Notes: generated by a model not told the origin, from the letters alone. A stretch of 16,693 bases of DNA from DATBDE01 sp036270095 (GCA_036270095.1 DATBDE010000138.1:1-16693); one strand, 5' to 3'; positions 6,138-13,213 are shown, counted from the first letter of the stretch. Made by a program: numbers and translations.

Positions 6138-6898
6138 GCGTTCCTCCGTTTCGTTCGTGGCGCCCAGGGCACCGCCAGGCGCTCGGCCAGCGTGAGCGCG
6201 CCGAACAGCAGCAGGGCGAGGGCGGACAGCAGCACCACGGCGGCGTAGGCGCGCGGCGTCTCCAGTTGGGGGATGGCCTGCAGGAGCAGGTGGCCGAGCC
6301 CGTCGCTCGAGCCCGCCTGCTCGGCCAGCACGGCCCCGATCACCGCCACGGCCACGGCGATCTTCGCACCGGAGAGCAGGCCCGGCAGCGCCGCCGGCGC
6401 CTCCAGGTGGCGGAAGACCTGCCAGCGCGAGGCGTCCAGCGTGCGCAGGAGCTTGATCGCGTCGGGGTCGACCGAGGCCAGCGCGTCGAGCGTGGTGACG
6501 GTGACCGGGAAGAAGCAGATGAGCGCGACGATGGCCAGCTTGGGGGCGAGGTCGTACCCGAACCAGGCCACGAGCAGCGGCGCGATGATGACGATCGGCA
6601 GCGTCTGCGACGCCACCAGCAGCGGGTAGACGCCGCGGCGCAGGGTGGCCGACAGGTGGATGGCGATGGCGCAGCCCACGCCGGCCACGACCGCGACGAG
6701 GATGCCGAGCAGGACCTCGCGGCCGGTGACCGCCAGGTTGTCCCACAGCAGGCCGCGGTCGTGCCACAGCGACGAGGCGATCTGGTCGGGCGCGGGGAGG
6801 ATGAGCGGGTCGAGCGGGCCCAGCCGCGCGTACAGCTCCCAGGCCCCGAGCAGGACCAGGAGCAGCAGCGCGGGAAGCAGGATCGTGCGCGCCTTCAC
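6134..6898 (-). CDS. thiX: ABC transporter permease, ThiX-like
   Basis: A 254-residue inner-membrane permease of the BPD-transport (SsuC/ThiX) type, with about six helices: TM1 near residues 6-25, and later stretches such as VLLGILVAVVAGVGCAIAIH, YPLLVASQTLPIVIIAPLLV, LAIVALICFFPVTVTTL and AVAVAVIGAVLAE. The cytoplasmic EAA loop appears as HLEAPAALPGLLSGAKIA, where the transporter ATPase docks. The GTG at 6896-6898 overlaps the thiZ stop by four bases (GTGA), and the stop overlaps the thiY start in the same way, so the three genes are translated as a coupled set. Confidence 0.88.
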   Translation of the reverse strand: MKARTILLPALLLLVLLGAWELYARLGPLDPLILPAPDQIASSLWHDRGLLWDNLAVTGREVLLGILVAVVAGVGCAIAIHLSATLRRGVYPLLVASQTLPIVIIAPLLVAWFGYDLAPKLAIVALICFFPVTVTTLDALASVDPDAIKLLRTLDASRWQVFRHLEAPAALPGLLSGAKIAVAVAVIGAVLAEQAGSSDGLGHLLLQAIPQLETPRAYAAVVLLSALALLLFGALTLAERLAVPWAPRTKRRNA

Positions 6899-7641
6899 GC
6901 CGGGACCCCAAGGGCGGCCAGCGCGCGCTCGCGCAGCGCGACCACGTCGGCGTCGGTGCGCCGGCGCGGGCGTGGCAGCCCAACGGGCAGCTCGGCCACG
7001 ACGCGCCCGGGGCGCGGGGAGAGGACGACGACGCGGTCGCCCAACACGACCGCCTCCTCGACGTCGTGGGTGACGAGCACGACCGTGCGCGGGGTCCGCG
7101 CCAGCGCCTCCTCCAGCCAGCGCTGTACCTCGACCCGGGTCAGCGCGTCCAGGGCCGCGAAGGGCTCGTCCAGTGCGAGCACGGGCTTGCCCGAGAGCAG
7201 CGTGCGCAGGAAGGCGACGCGCTGGCGCATGCCGCCCGACAGCGCCTCGGGCCGGGCGCGTTCGAACCCGTCGAGGCCGAGCTCGGCGAACAGCGGATGG
7301 GCCTGAGCGCGGGCGGCGGCACGCGACGCGCCGGCCACCCGCAGCGGCAGGGCGGCGTTGTCGAGCGCGGTCAACCACGGGAAGAGCAGGTCGCGCTGGG
7401 GCATGTAGACCGCGGGCGCGCCGGACACCGACCCCGCGTCGGGCGCCTGCAGCCCGCACACGAGCTCGAGCAGCGTGGACTTGCCGCAGCCGCTCGGGCC
7501 CACCACGCACACGACCTCATGCTCGAGCGCCTGCAGCGTCAGGTCCTCGAGCGCGGTCACCGCGCCGAAGCGCCGGATGACGCCCCGTACCTCGACGGAG
7601 GTCGGCGCCGAGACTAGTGGCGCCTGCAACGTGATGTCCAT
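6895..7641 (-). CDS. thiZ: ABC transporter ATP-binding protein, ThiZ-like
   Basis: A 248-residue cytoplasmic ATPase that powers the ThiXYZ importer. Walker A is GPSGCGKST (48-56), the Q-loop YMPQRDLLFPW has Gln82, the signature is LSGGMRQRV (134-142), Walker B LALDEP has Glu159, and the H-loop THD has His192. The start is ATG 7639-7641. An earlier in-frame ATG at 7657-7659 is rejected because it lies inside the strictly conserved TAATGCC loop of the TPP riboswitch. With the chosen start, GAAGGGAG, the 3' edge of the aptamer, doubles as the ribosome-binding site, so TPP binding can hide it. It is the first gene of the thiZXY operon. Confidence 0.9.
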   Translation of the reverse strand: MDITLQAPLVSAPTSVEVRGVIRRFGAVTALEDLTLQALEHEVVCVVGPSGCGKSTLLELVCGLQAPDAGSVSGAPAVYMPQRDLLFPWLTALDNAALPLRVAGASRAAARAQAHPLFAELGLDGFERARPEALSGGMRQRVAFLRTLLSGKPVLALDEPFAALDALTRVEVQRWLEEALARTPRTVVLVTHDVEEAVVLGDRVVVLSPRPGRVVAELPVGLPRPRRRTDADVVALRERALAALGVPA

Positions 7642-7759
7642 CGCTCCCTTCGCGGGCATTACCCCACAGGTTCAAAGGGTCAGCGCCGGGCGGTCTACCC
7701 CGAGGGCGCTATCTCAGCCGGCTACCCGCCAGCCCCCCTGGTTTGCAACAAAGGGCGCG
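7642..7759 (-). promoter_or_regulatory. TPP riboswitch (THI element) controlling thiZXY
   Basis: On the minus strand all conserved blocks of the TPP aptamer occur in order. They are CAGGGGGG (7733-7740); stem P3 GCTGGC/GCCGGC (7728-7733 with 7717-7722); CTGAGA (7712-7717); an optional extra stem AGCGCC/GGCGCT (7705-7710 with 7682-7687); ACCCTTTGAACCTG (7667-7680); GGGGTAATGCCC (7654-7665); and GCGAAGGGAG (7644-7653). The last block is also the Shine-Dalgarno, two to four bases before the thiZ ATG, so control is most likely at translation initiation. An 11-bp helix with one mismatch (7749-7759 with 7642-7652) can close the element or sequester the ribosome-binding site. The element fills the gap between the STAS gene and thiZ. 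Confidence 0.92.
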
Positions 7760-7763
7760 GTTG

Positions 7764-7769
7764 ATGTTA
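7764..7769 (-). promoter_or_regulatory. Candidate -10 box for the riboswitch transcript
   Basis: TAACAT (complement of 7764-7769) fits TANNNT, overlaps the TAA stop of the STAS gene and would start transcription near 7757, just at the 5' edge of the riboswitch. No recognisable -35. Read-through from the STAS gene is the alternative. Confidence 0.3.
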
Positions 7770-8114
7770 GGCCATGCGTGCTCGCGCGTCCTCTTCGGTC
7801 GCGCACACGTCGGCCACGCGGTCCATCTGCACGACCTCGAGCACGCGCCGCAGCGGGGACTCCACGGGCAGCACCGCGACCAGCCGCTGGCCCCGCCGGC
7901 GCAGCCGCACCCCGAGGTCGAGCAGCCCCCGCAGCCCGGCCGAGTCCACGTAGCCGACGGCGCCGAGGTCGACCACCAGCCCATGGGCGGCGTTGGAGAC
8001 GGCGGCGCCGAGCTGCGCCGCCACCTCGGCCGCGTTGGCCATGTCGATCTCACCCGACACGCGCGCGATCGGCAGCTCCTCCGAGGGCTCGACCACCACC
8101 TCCGCGCTCGTCAC
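7767..8114 (-). CDS. STAS-domain anti-sigma-factor antagonist
   Basis: A 115-residue SpoIIAA/RsbV-like protein. In partner switching the unphosphorylated form binds the anti-sigma kinase and frees its sigma factor; the kinase inactivates it by phosphorylation and a PP2C phosphatase reactivates it. The STAS core shows ARVSGEIDMANAAE (17-30), then GLVVDLGAVGYVDSAGLRGL (45-64) with the expected phospho-acceptor Ser58 in VDSAGL. The GTG start overlaps the stop of the phosphatase/kinase gene (GTGA, 8111-8114), so antagonist and its modifier are made in a coupled way. The sigma factor is not in the window. Confidence 0.9.
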   Translation of the reverse strand: MTSAEVVVEPSEELPIARVSGEIDMANAAEVAAQLGAAVSNAAHGLVVDLGAVGYVDSAGLRGLLDLGVRLRRRGQRLVAVLPVESPLRRVLEVVQMDRVADVCATEEDARARMA

Positions 8115-10081
8115 ACCCGCACCCCGCCCAGCCGCCGGCGCAGCCGCACCTCGGTGCCCTCCTCGCTGGGCGTGACCGCGACGTCGTCCATCAGCGCCCG
8201 CATGAGCCCCAAGCCGTGGCCGCGCTCGCTCCCGCGCGGCGCGCGCCAGCGGCCGGTATCGCGTACGTCGACCTCGACCGTGTCACCCTCGAGGCGGGCC
8301 GACACGACGAAGCTGGCGTCGGCGGGGCCGTAGGCGTGCTCGACCACGTTCGCGCACGCCTCGCCGCAGGCCAAGAGCACGTCGTGGACCTCGTCCGGGG
8401 TGGCCCCGGCCTCCTCGAGCCAGTGGCGCAGGCGGTGGCGCACGCCGGCCAGCTCGGTGGGGTCGGCGGGCACGTCGGCCGCGAACTCGGGGCCGGTGCG
8501 GGCCAGCGGCCGGAAGGCGAGCACGGCCACGTCGTCCTCCGCGTTGGGCGGCTGGCGCCGCAGCAGGTGGTCGCGCAGGGCCGACGTGTCCAAGGAAGGG
8601 ACCTCGGCCGCCGCGCGCGCCAGCGTCTCCATCCCCGCGTCCAGGGTGCTGCCGCGGCGCTCGATCAGGGGGTCGGTGTAGAGGACGAGCGTGGCGCCGG
8701 GCCCGAGCGTGGTCGTCGCCTCCTCGTAGCCCGTGTCGGAGACCACGCCGGTGGGGACCGAGCGCCCGCCCTCGAGGAACCGTGCAGTGCCGTCGGGCGC
8801 GACCACGAGCGGCGGCGGGTGCCCGGCCGACGCGAAGCGCAGCTCGGCGCTGTGCGGGTCGAAGGTCGCGTAGATCAGCGTCGCCATGTCGCCCTGGTCG
8901 GTGGCCTTGGTCAACGCGTTGAGGTGCTCCAGCACGGCCGCCGGCGCCCAGTCCTCGAGCGCGTAGGCGCGCACCGCGCTCCGCAGCTGGCCCATGGCCG
9001 CGGCGGCGCGCAGCCCGCGCCCGACCACATCGCCGATGACCAGCCCGACGCGCCCGCCGGGCAGCGGGAACACGTCGTACCAGTCGCCGCCCACCTCGAG
9101 CGCGGTCGAACCGGGCTGGTAGGCGGCGCAGACCTCGACGCCGGGCAGATCGGGCAGGTGGCTGGGCAGCAGCGAGCGCTGCAGCGTCTCGGCCGCCTCG
9201 TGCTCCTGGCGGTACAGGCGGGCGTTGTCGAGCGCCAGCGCGGCGCGGCGGGCAAGCTCCTCCACCGTGCCGCGGTGGGCGCGGGCCCCGGCGATGCGCA
9301 TGGCGCCCAGCCTGCGATGGCGGGCGCTCAGCGCCAGCACGACGGCGCCGTCGGGGTCGTCGGTCTCGCCGACCTCGGCCACGCGGCGCGCCGCCTCGCC
9401 TTCGCCCAGGTCGACCGCGCACCAGTCCGCCAGCTGCGGCACCACGAGCGTGGTGAGGCGGCGCAGGAGCTCCTCGCCGTCCAGCGACTCGGCCAACACG
9501 CGGCTGGCCTCGGCCAGGAAGGCCAGGCGCAGCTGCATCGTGCGCTCGGCCGCAAACAGCCTTGCGCGCTCGAGCGCCTGCGCGCACGGGCGCGCCAGAG
9601 CCAGCATGAAGTCGACCTCGTCGGCGCTGAAGTCGCGCGGCGCCGAGAAGGTCAGGCCGTACGCGCCGATGGCGCGGCCACCGACCTCGAGCGGGATGGC
9701 CGCGCGTGAGCCGTGGAAGCCGACCAGCCGGCCGGCCAGCCCCGGGAAGCGGTCGAGCACCGTTTCGCGGTCGGGCAGCAGCACCGGGCGATTGGAGCGC
9801 ACGGCCTCGGCCGTCGGCGTCGGCGTGTCGAGCGGGATCCGCTCCGCGCCGAAGACGGCGGCGTCGAAGGTGCTCGCGCGCGCGATCAGGAGCGTCTCGC
9901 CGTCGGGGTCGAGCAGGGCCAGCGTGCCCGCTCCGGCGCCCAGCGCGGTGACCGTCGCCCCGACCACGACCTCGCCCACGTCGACGAGCGTCAGCGCGTC
10001 CGCCAGGGCCGCCGTCAGCGCCGTCAGCGCCCGCAGTCGCGCGGCGGGCTGGGGCCAGGCCAGGTCGCCCGCGTCAGTCAC
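8111..10081 (-). CDS. GAF-GAF-SpoIIE phosphatase-HATPase (RsbW-like) signalling protein
   Basis: A 656-residue cytoplasmic sensor that joins both opposing enzymes of partner switching. Residues 15-175 form a GAF domain, 180-292 a second, weaker GAF domain, and 300-525 a PP2C/SpoIIE phosphatase with GGDWYD (331-336), GDVVGRGLRAA (350-360), SAGHPPPL (418-425), YTDPLIERR (468-476) and DDVAVLAF (516-523). Residues 535-650 form an anti-sigma serine kinase ATPase with N-box ACGEACANVVEHAY (571-584) and G-box GHGLGLMRALMDDV (621-634). The phosphatase motif normally reads YTDGL; here codon 471 is Pro (CCC), next to metal-binding Asp470, which may lower activity. GTG 10079-10081 overlaps the VWA gene's stop by eight bases. 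It probably phosphorylates and dephosphorylates the adjacent STAS protein in response to a GAF ligand. Confidence 0.9.
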   Translation of the reverse strand: MTDAGDLAWPQPAARLRALTALTAALADALTLVDVGEVVVGATVTALGAGAGTLALLDPDGETLLIARASTFDAAVFGAERIPLDTPTPTAEAVRSNRPVLLPDRETVLDRFPGLAGRLVGFHGSRAAIPLEVGGRAIGAYGLTFSAPRDFSADEVDFMLALARPCAQALERARLFAAERTMQLRLAFLAEASRVLAESLDGEELLRRLTTLVVPQLADWCAVDLGEGEAARRVAEVGETDDPDGAVVLALSARHRRLGAMRIAGARAHRGTVEELARRAALALDNARLYRQEHEAAETLQRSLLPSHLPDLPGVEVCAAYQPGSTALEVGGDWYDVFPLPGGRVGLVIGDVVGRGLRAAAAMGQLRSAVRAYALEDWAPAAVLEHLNALTKATDQGDMATLIYATFDPHSAELRFASAGHPPPLVVAPDGTARFLEGGRSVPTGVVSDTGYEEATTTLGPGATLVLYTDPLIERRGSTLDAGMETLARAAAEVPSLDTSALRDHLLRRQPPNAEDDVAVLAFRPLARTGPEFAADVPADPTELAGVRHRLRHWLEEAGATPDEVHDVLLACGEACANVVEHAYGPADASFVVSARLEGDTVEVDVRDTGRWRAPRGSERGHGLGLMRALMDDVAVTPSEEGTEVRLRRRLGGVRV

Positions 10082-11483
10082 CGGGGCTGGTGCGGGTGAG
10101 CGCCTTGACGAACTCCTCGAGCTGCCCCGTCGTCCAGCACTCGAACGCGCGGCAGTGGCGCTCGTAGGCGGCGATCACCGAGTCGCCGTAGTTCCAGTAC
10201 AGACGCGGCTCGGGGTTGAGCCAGAACGTGCGACCGGCCTTCTCGGCCACCTGCGCGAACACGTCGGCGCGCGGGTCGCGGCCGTTCGTGCGCGCGTCGC
10301 CGAGCACGATCACCGTCGCGCGCGGGTGCAGGTCGTCCTCCACCGAGGCGATGAACTCGGTCCACACCCGCCCGTAGTCGGTGTAGCCGGAGACGTCGGC
10401 TACGCCGGCGTCGCGCCCGATCGCCTCCGAGACCGCCTTGAACGAGCGCTCGCGCTCGAAGATCTCGGTCACCTCGGAGATGCGCTCGATGAACACGAAG
10501 GAGCGCATCTTGCGGAAGTTGTCGTGCAGCGCGTGCAGCACGGAGAGGAAGAAGACCGAGGCCGAGGTCACCGACGTGCTCACGTCGCAGAGCACGTAGA
10601 TCTCCGGACGGCGCGGCCGCCGCGGGCGCCACTTGAGGACCACGGGCACGCCGCCGGTCTGCAGCGACGCGCGCATGGTGCGGCGCACGTCGACGGTCTG
10701 GTGCTTGCGCCGCCCGCGAGCGCTGTGGCCCTGGGTGGCCAGCCGGCGCTTGAGCTGCGCCACCACGCGGTGCACGGCGGCGAGGTCCTGCAGCGGCCCA
10801 CTGGGGAGCGCGCGATCGAGCTCGTTCAGCGGCCGCGACGGCGGCAGCCGCTTGGCCCGCTCGATGGCGTCGCGCTCGAGCTCGCGGCGCAGGTGGGCCT
10901 CGAAGCGGCGCAGGGCCTCGCGGGGAAGCTCGAGCGCCTCACCCCGGGCCACGGCCTGGGGCTCGCGCGTGCGCGCGTCGCCGCTGCGCAGCTCCAGGGC
11001 GCGGCGGATGCGTTGCACGTCGACGCCGATGACGCCCGAGCCCTCGCCCTGGCGCCCGAAGGCCGCGATGGCCAGGCGGGCGAGGTCGCGTAGCGCGGCG
11101 TCGTCGCCCTCGCGGATGGCCTGGGCGATGCGCTCGCGCAGCTGCGCGAGGTCGATCTGCGCGCCACCGGCGTCGAGCTGGGCGTCCTGCTCGGAGATGT
11201 CGTGCTCCAGCGCCTCGGCCTCGGGCGCACGGAAGAAGAAGCGCTCGAAGACGAGGTCGAAGATGCGGCGGTCCTCGGAGGACTTGGCCAGCGTCGCCGC
11301 CAGCGCCTCCTTGACCTCGGGGCGCTGCGCCCAGCTGACCTCGCCCAGCGCCGAGAACGCGTCGAGCAGCTCCGAGGTCCCGACCGCCACCCCCTCGGCG
11401 CGCAGCTCCTCGGCCAGCTCGAGCAGCCGCGCGGGCAGGCCGGGCGGCGCCGGCTCAGCCCGTGCTTGCGGAGCGGGTGGCAC
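10074..11483 (-). CDS. CoxE-like VWA-domain protein
   Basis: A 469-residue protein of the CoxE family, which pairs with a MoxR ATPase to mature or remodel metalloenzymes and other complexes. The N-terminal half is helical and charged (LLELAEELRAEG, DLVFERFFFRAPEAEALEHD, LRERIAQAIREGDDAALRDL). The C-terminal VWA domain runs from about 292, with the complete metal-ion-dependent adhesion site DVSTS (300-304), Thr368 in SGYTDY and Asp396 in GDARTNGRD. The GTG start lies inside the 3' end of the moxR gene (29-base overlap), and the stop overlaps the phosphatase gene. The client is not obvious; no CO dehydrogenase genes are present. Confidence 0.87.
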   Translation of the reverse strand: MPPAPQARAEPAPPGLPARLLELAEELRAEGVAVGTSELLDAFSALGEVSWAQRPEVKEALAATLAKSSEDRRIFDLVFERFFFRAPEAEALEHDISEQDAQLDAGGAQIDLAQLRERIAQAIREGDDAALRDLARLAIAAFGRQGEGSGVIGVDVQRIRRALELRSGDARTREPQAVARGEALELPREALRRFEAHLRRELERDAIERAKRLPPSRPLNELDRALPSGPLQDLAAVHRVVAQLKRRLATQGHSARGRRKHQTVDVRRTMRASLQTGGVPVVLKWRPRRPRRPEIYVLCDVSTSVTSASVFFLSVLHALHDNFRKMRSFVFIERISEVTEIFERERSFKAVSEAIGRDAGVADVSGYTDYGRVWTEFIASVEDDLHPRATVIVLGDARTNGRDPRADVFAQVAEKAGRTFWLNPEPRLYWNYGDSVIAAYERHCRAFECWTTGQLEEFVKALTRTSPGD

Positions 11484-12360
11484 CCGCCAGGCCGCCGAGC
11501 TGCACGCCCACCCGCTCGGCGACGGTGTCGAGGTCGGTGCGGTGCTTGACGATGATGCTCATCGTCTCCAGGAAGAGGTCGGAGTCGATGTCGTCGGCGC
11601 CGAGCAGCAACAGCGCGCGCGCCCAGTCGATCGACTCCGCGATCGAGGGCGGCTTCTTGAGGTCCAGTTCGCGCACCATCTGGACGATCTCGACCAGCTT
11701 GCGCGCCACCGTGTCGGAGAGCTCGGGGGTGTGCAGCTTCACGATCTGGAGCTCGTGCTCGAGCGACGGGTAATCGAGCCACAAGTACAGGCAGCGGCGC
11801 TTGAGCGCCTCGGTCAGCTCGCGCGTGTTGTTCGAGGTCAGCAGCACGACCGGCTGGGTGCGGGCCTCGATGACGCCGAGCTCGGGGATCGAGATCTGGA
11901 AGTCCGAGAGCAGCTCGAGCAGCATGGCCTCGAACTCCTGGTCGGTCTTGTCGATCTCGTCGATCAGGAGCACGACCGGGTCCTCGGTCGCGATGGCGGT
12001 CATCAGCGGACGCGGCAGGAGGAACTCGTCGGAGAAGATGTCGTCCTGCACCTCCGACCAGCCCGCCTCCTCGCTCTCGGACTGGATGCGCAGGAGCTGC
12101 TTGCGGTAGTTCCACTCGTACAGCGCCTTGGCCTCGTCCAGGCCCTCGTAGCACTGCAGGCGCACGAGCCGCCGGTCGAGGTAGCGCGACAGCGACTTGG
12201 CCAGCTCGGTCTTGCCGACGCCGGCAGGTCCCTCCACGAGCACGGGCTTGCCCAGCCTGATCGCCAGGTAGGAGACGAGCGCGGTGCTCTGACCGGGCAG
12301 GTAGCCAACCTCGCGCAGGCCCTCGGAGATCGCGGGGACGGACTCAGGCTGCGCGGACAT
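11455..12360 (-). CDS. MoxR-family AAA+ ATPase
   Basis: A 301-residue MoxR/CoxD-type AAA+ chaperone ATPase. Walker A is EGPAGVGKTEL (43-53), Walker B LLIDEIDK (131-138), sensor 1 TSNN (175-178) and a likely arginine finger lies in LKRRCLYLW (186-194). A C-terminal lid domain contains the sensor-2 region PSIAESIDWARAL. MoxR ATPases form hexamers and work with VWA proteins, here the overlapping next gene. It is first in a four-gene overlapping operon that continues into a partner-switching module. ATG 12358-12360 has no Shine-Dalgarno, and an AT-rich box lies 12-14 bases upstream, so the leader is very short. Confidence 0.92.
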   Translation of the reverse strand: MSAQPESVPAISEGLREVGYLPGQSTALVSYLAIRLGKPVLVEGPAGVGKTELAKSLSRYLDRRLVRLQCYEGLDEAKALYEWNYRKQLLRIQSESEEAGWSEVQDDIFSDEFLLPRPLMTAIATEDPVVLLIDEIDKTDQEFEAMLLELLSDFQISIPELGVIEARTQPVVLLTSNNTRELTEALKRRCLYLWLDYPSLEHELQIVKLHTPELSDTVARKLVEIVQMVRELDLKKPPSIAESIDWARALLLLGADDIDSDLFLETMSIIVKHRTDLDTVAERVGVQLGGLAGATRSASTG

Positions 12361-12374
12361 AGGACCGCTGAGGA

Positions 12375-12380
12375 TATAAG
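12375..12380 (+). promoter_or_regulatory. Candidate -10 box, leaderless start of the 57-aa protein, maybe bidirectional
   Basis: TATAAG matches TATAAT at five of six positions, and six bases separate it from GTG 12387, the spacing for a leaderless mRNA. The surrounding GGATATAAG is strikingly AT-rich for this window. The opposite strand offers TATATC or TTATAT, 12-13 bases before the moxR ATG, so one box may serve both divergent genes. Confidence 0.4.
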
Positions 12381-12386
12381 TGCCCG

Positions 12387-12560
12387 GTGCCGTTCGAGCT
12401 CGACCCGTTCCCGCTCATCGCCCTCATGGGGTTGGGCTTCGTCGTCGGGGTGGCGGGCCACCTGACCAAGACGCGGTCCCTCGTCGTCATCGGGATCGGG
12501 CTGATCTTCCTGGCCACGTTCGTCCTGCCGCTGGCGACGAACGTGCTCAAGAACCACTAG
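12387..12560 (+). CDS. Two-TM membrane microprotein of 57 residues, unknown function
   Basis: A short gene starting MPFELDPFPLIALMGLGFVV. The first hydrophobic segment is about residues 9-27 and is followed by a short polar turn, GHLTKTRS. A second hydrophobic segment, LVVIGIGLIFLATFVLPL, leads to the end TNVLKNH. No family is recognised. Support comes from the clean hydrophobic pattern, the good -10 box placed for a leaderless GTG start, the position divergent from moxR, and a stop that meets the convergent membrane gene exactly at CTAG 12557-12560. The overlapping frames on both strands have worse composition. Confidence 0.72.
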   Translation: MPFELDPFPLIALMGLGFVVGVAGHLTKTRSLVVIGIGLIFLATFVLPLATNVLKNH

Positions 12561-13201
12561 CGCGAGCGGCGCGGCGGCTCGTAGGCCGGGGGGTCGTCGA
12601 GCGCCAGCTCGTCGCCGTCGCCCAGCGGCTCGGTCGGCGCGGTGTGGGGCCGGCGGTCCGGCGCGCGCTCCACGCGCGGCTCCCGGGCCGGACGGGGCCG
12701 GCGGGGCGAGCGCGGTTGCGGCGCCGGCCGGTCGTCCTCCTCGGTGGCGAGGGGAAGCGGCGGCTCGGGGCGGTGGGCGGCGCGCATGCGCACCCCGGCC
12801 CAGGTCAGCGTGCCTGCGGCGAGCAGGGCGACGAAGATGCCCCAGTCGATCCCCACGTCCCCGGCCAGGTGCGGCTTGTCGAACAGGCGCCAGACGAGCA
12901 GGAGCACCGTCCACCCGCCCGCGAGCATGACCACGAAGCCGTCGCCGCCGGGGAGGTGGAAGCCGCGCTTCTGCGAGCGCGAGTACAGGAGGAAGAGCAC
13001 CGCGGCGGCCACCAGCAGCACCGCCGCCTCGACCCAGGTGAAGACCTGGAACGCGTTCAGCGAGTCGTGGACGAACTTGCCCTTGTCGAAGTGGGTCTCC
13101 GTGTACCAGGGCAGGAACATGGTCACGAAGAGCGCGAGCGCTGCCCCACCCGCCAGCTTCTGCTCCCTCGGGAGCCGGCGGGCGTCTTCGACGAGGCTCA
13201 C
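12557..13201 (-). CDS. Four-TM membrane protein with disordered Pro/Arg-rich tail
   Basis: A 214-residue protein of unknown function with four membrane helices near residues 16-33 (LAGGAALALFVTMFLPWY), 54-73 (FTWVEAAVLLVAAAVLFLLY), 88-106 (GFVVMLAGGWTVLLLVW) and 119-137 (DWGIFVALLAAGTLTWAGV). Residues 140-214 are rich in Pro, Arg, Glu and Asp and are probably disordered and cytoplasmic. The GTG start at 13201 has no Shine-Dalgarno but a TAGACT box six bases upstream. It is last in a line of three minus-strand genes behind the ArsA-type ATPase, nine bases after the small helical gene. The stop shares CTAG with the convergent 57-aa gene. Confidence 0.82.
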   Translation of the reverse strand: MSLVEDARRLPREQKLAGGAALALFVTMFLPWYTETHFDKGKFVHDSLNAFQVFTWVEAAVLLVAAAVLFLLYSRSQKRGFHLPGGDGFVVMLAGGWTVLLLVWRLFDKPHLAGDVGIDWGIFVALLAAGTLTWAGVRMRAAHRPEPPLPLATEEDDRPAPQPRSPRRPRPAREPRVERAPDRRPHTAPTEPLGDGDELALDDPPAYEPPRRSR

Positions 13202-13207
13202 GCGCCC

Positions 13208-13213
13208 AGTCTA
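13208..13213 (-). promoter_or_regulatory. Candidate -10 box of a leaderless transcript for the four-TM protein
   Basis: TAGACT (complement of 13208-13213) fits TANNNT, starts on the TAG stop of the preceding gene and lies six bases before the GTG. No Shine-Dalgarno competes. No -35 is recognised; the gene could also be co-transcribed. Confidence 0.3.

Noticed and set aside
5130..7641. SsuABC/TauABC sulfonate or nitrate importer
   Set aside because: The folds are shared, but the TPP riboswitch and the LDYLPNPDHVG motif of the binding protein favour thiamine-precursor uptake.
7740..7766. Intrinsic terminator for the STAS gene
   Set aside because: The only inverted pairing here belongs to the riboswitch helix, and there is no T tract on the minus strand after a stem.
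7475..12465. Long plus-strand open frames opposite the phosphatase, VWA and MoxR genes
   Set aside because: They are antisense shadows of high-GC genes with no family motifs; the minus-strand products have complete catalytic motifs.
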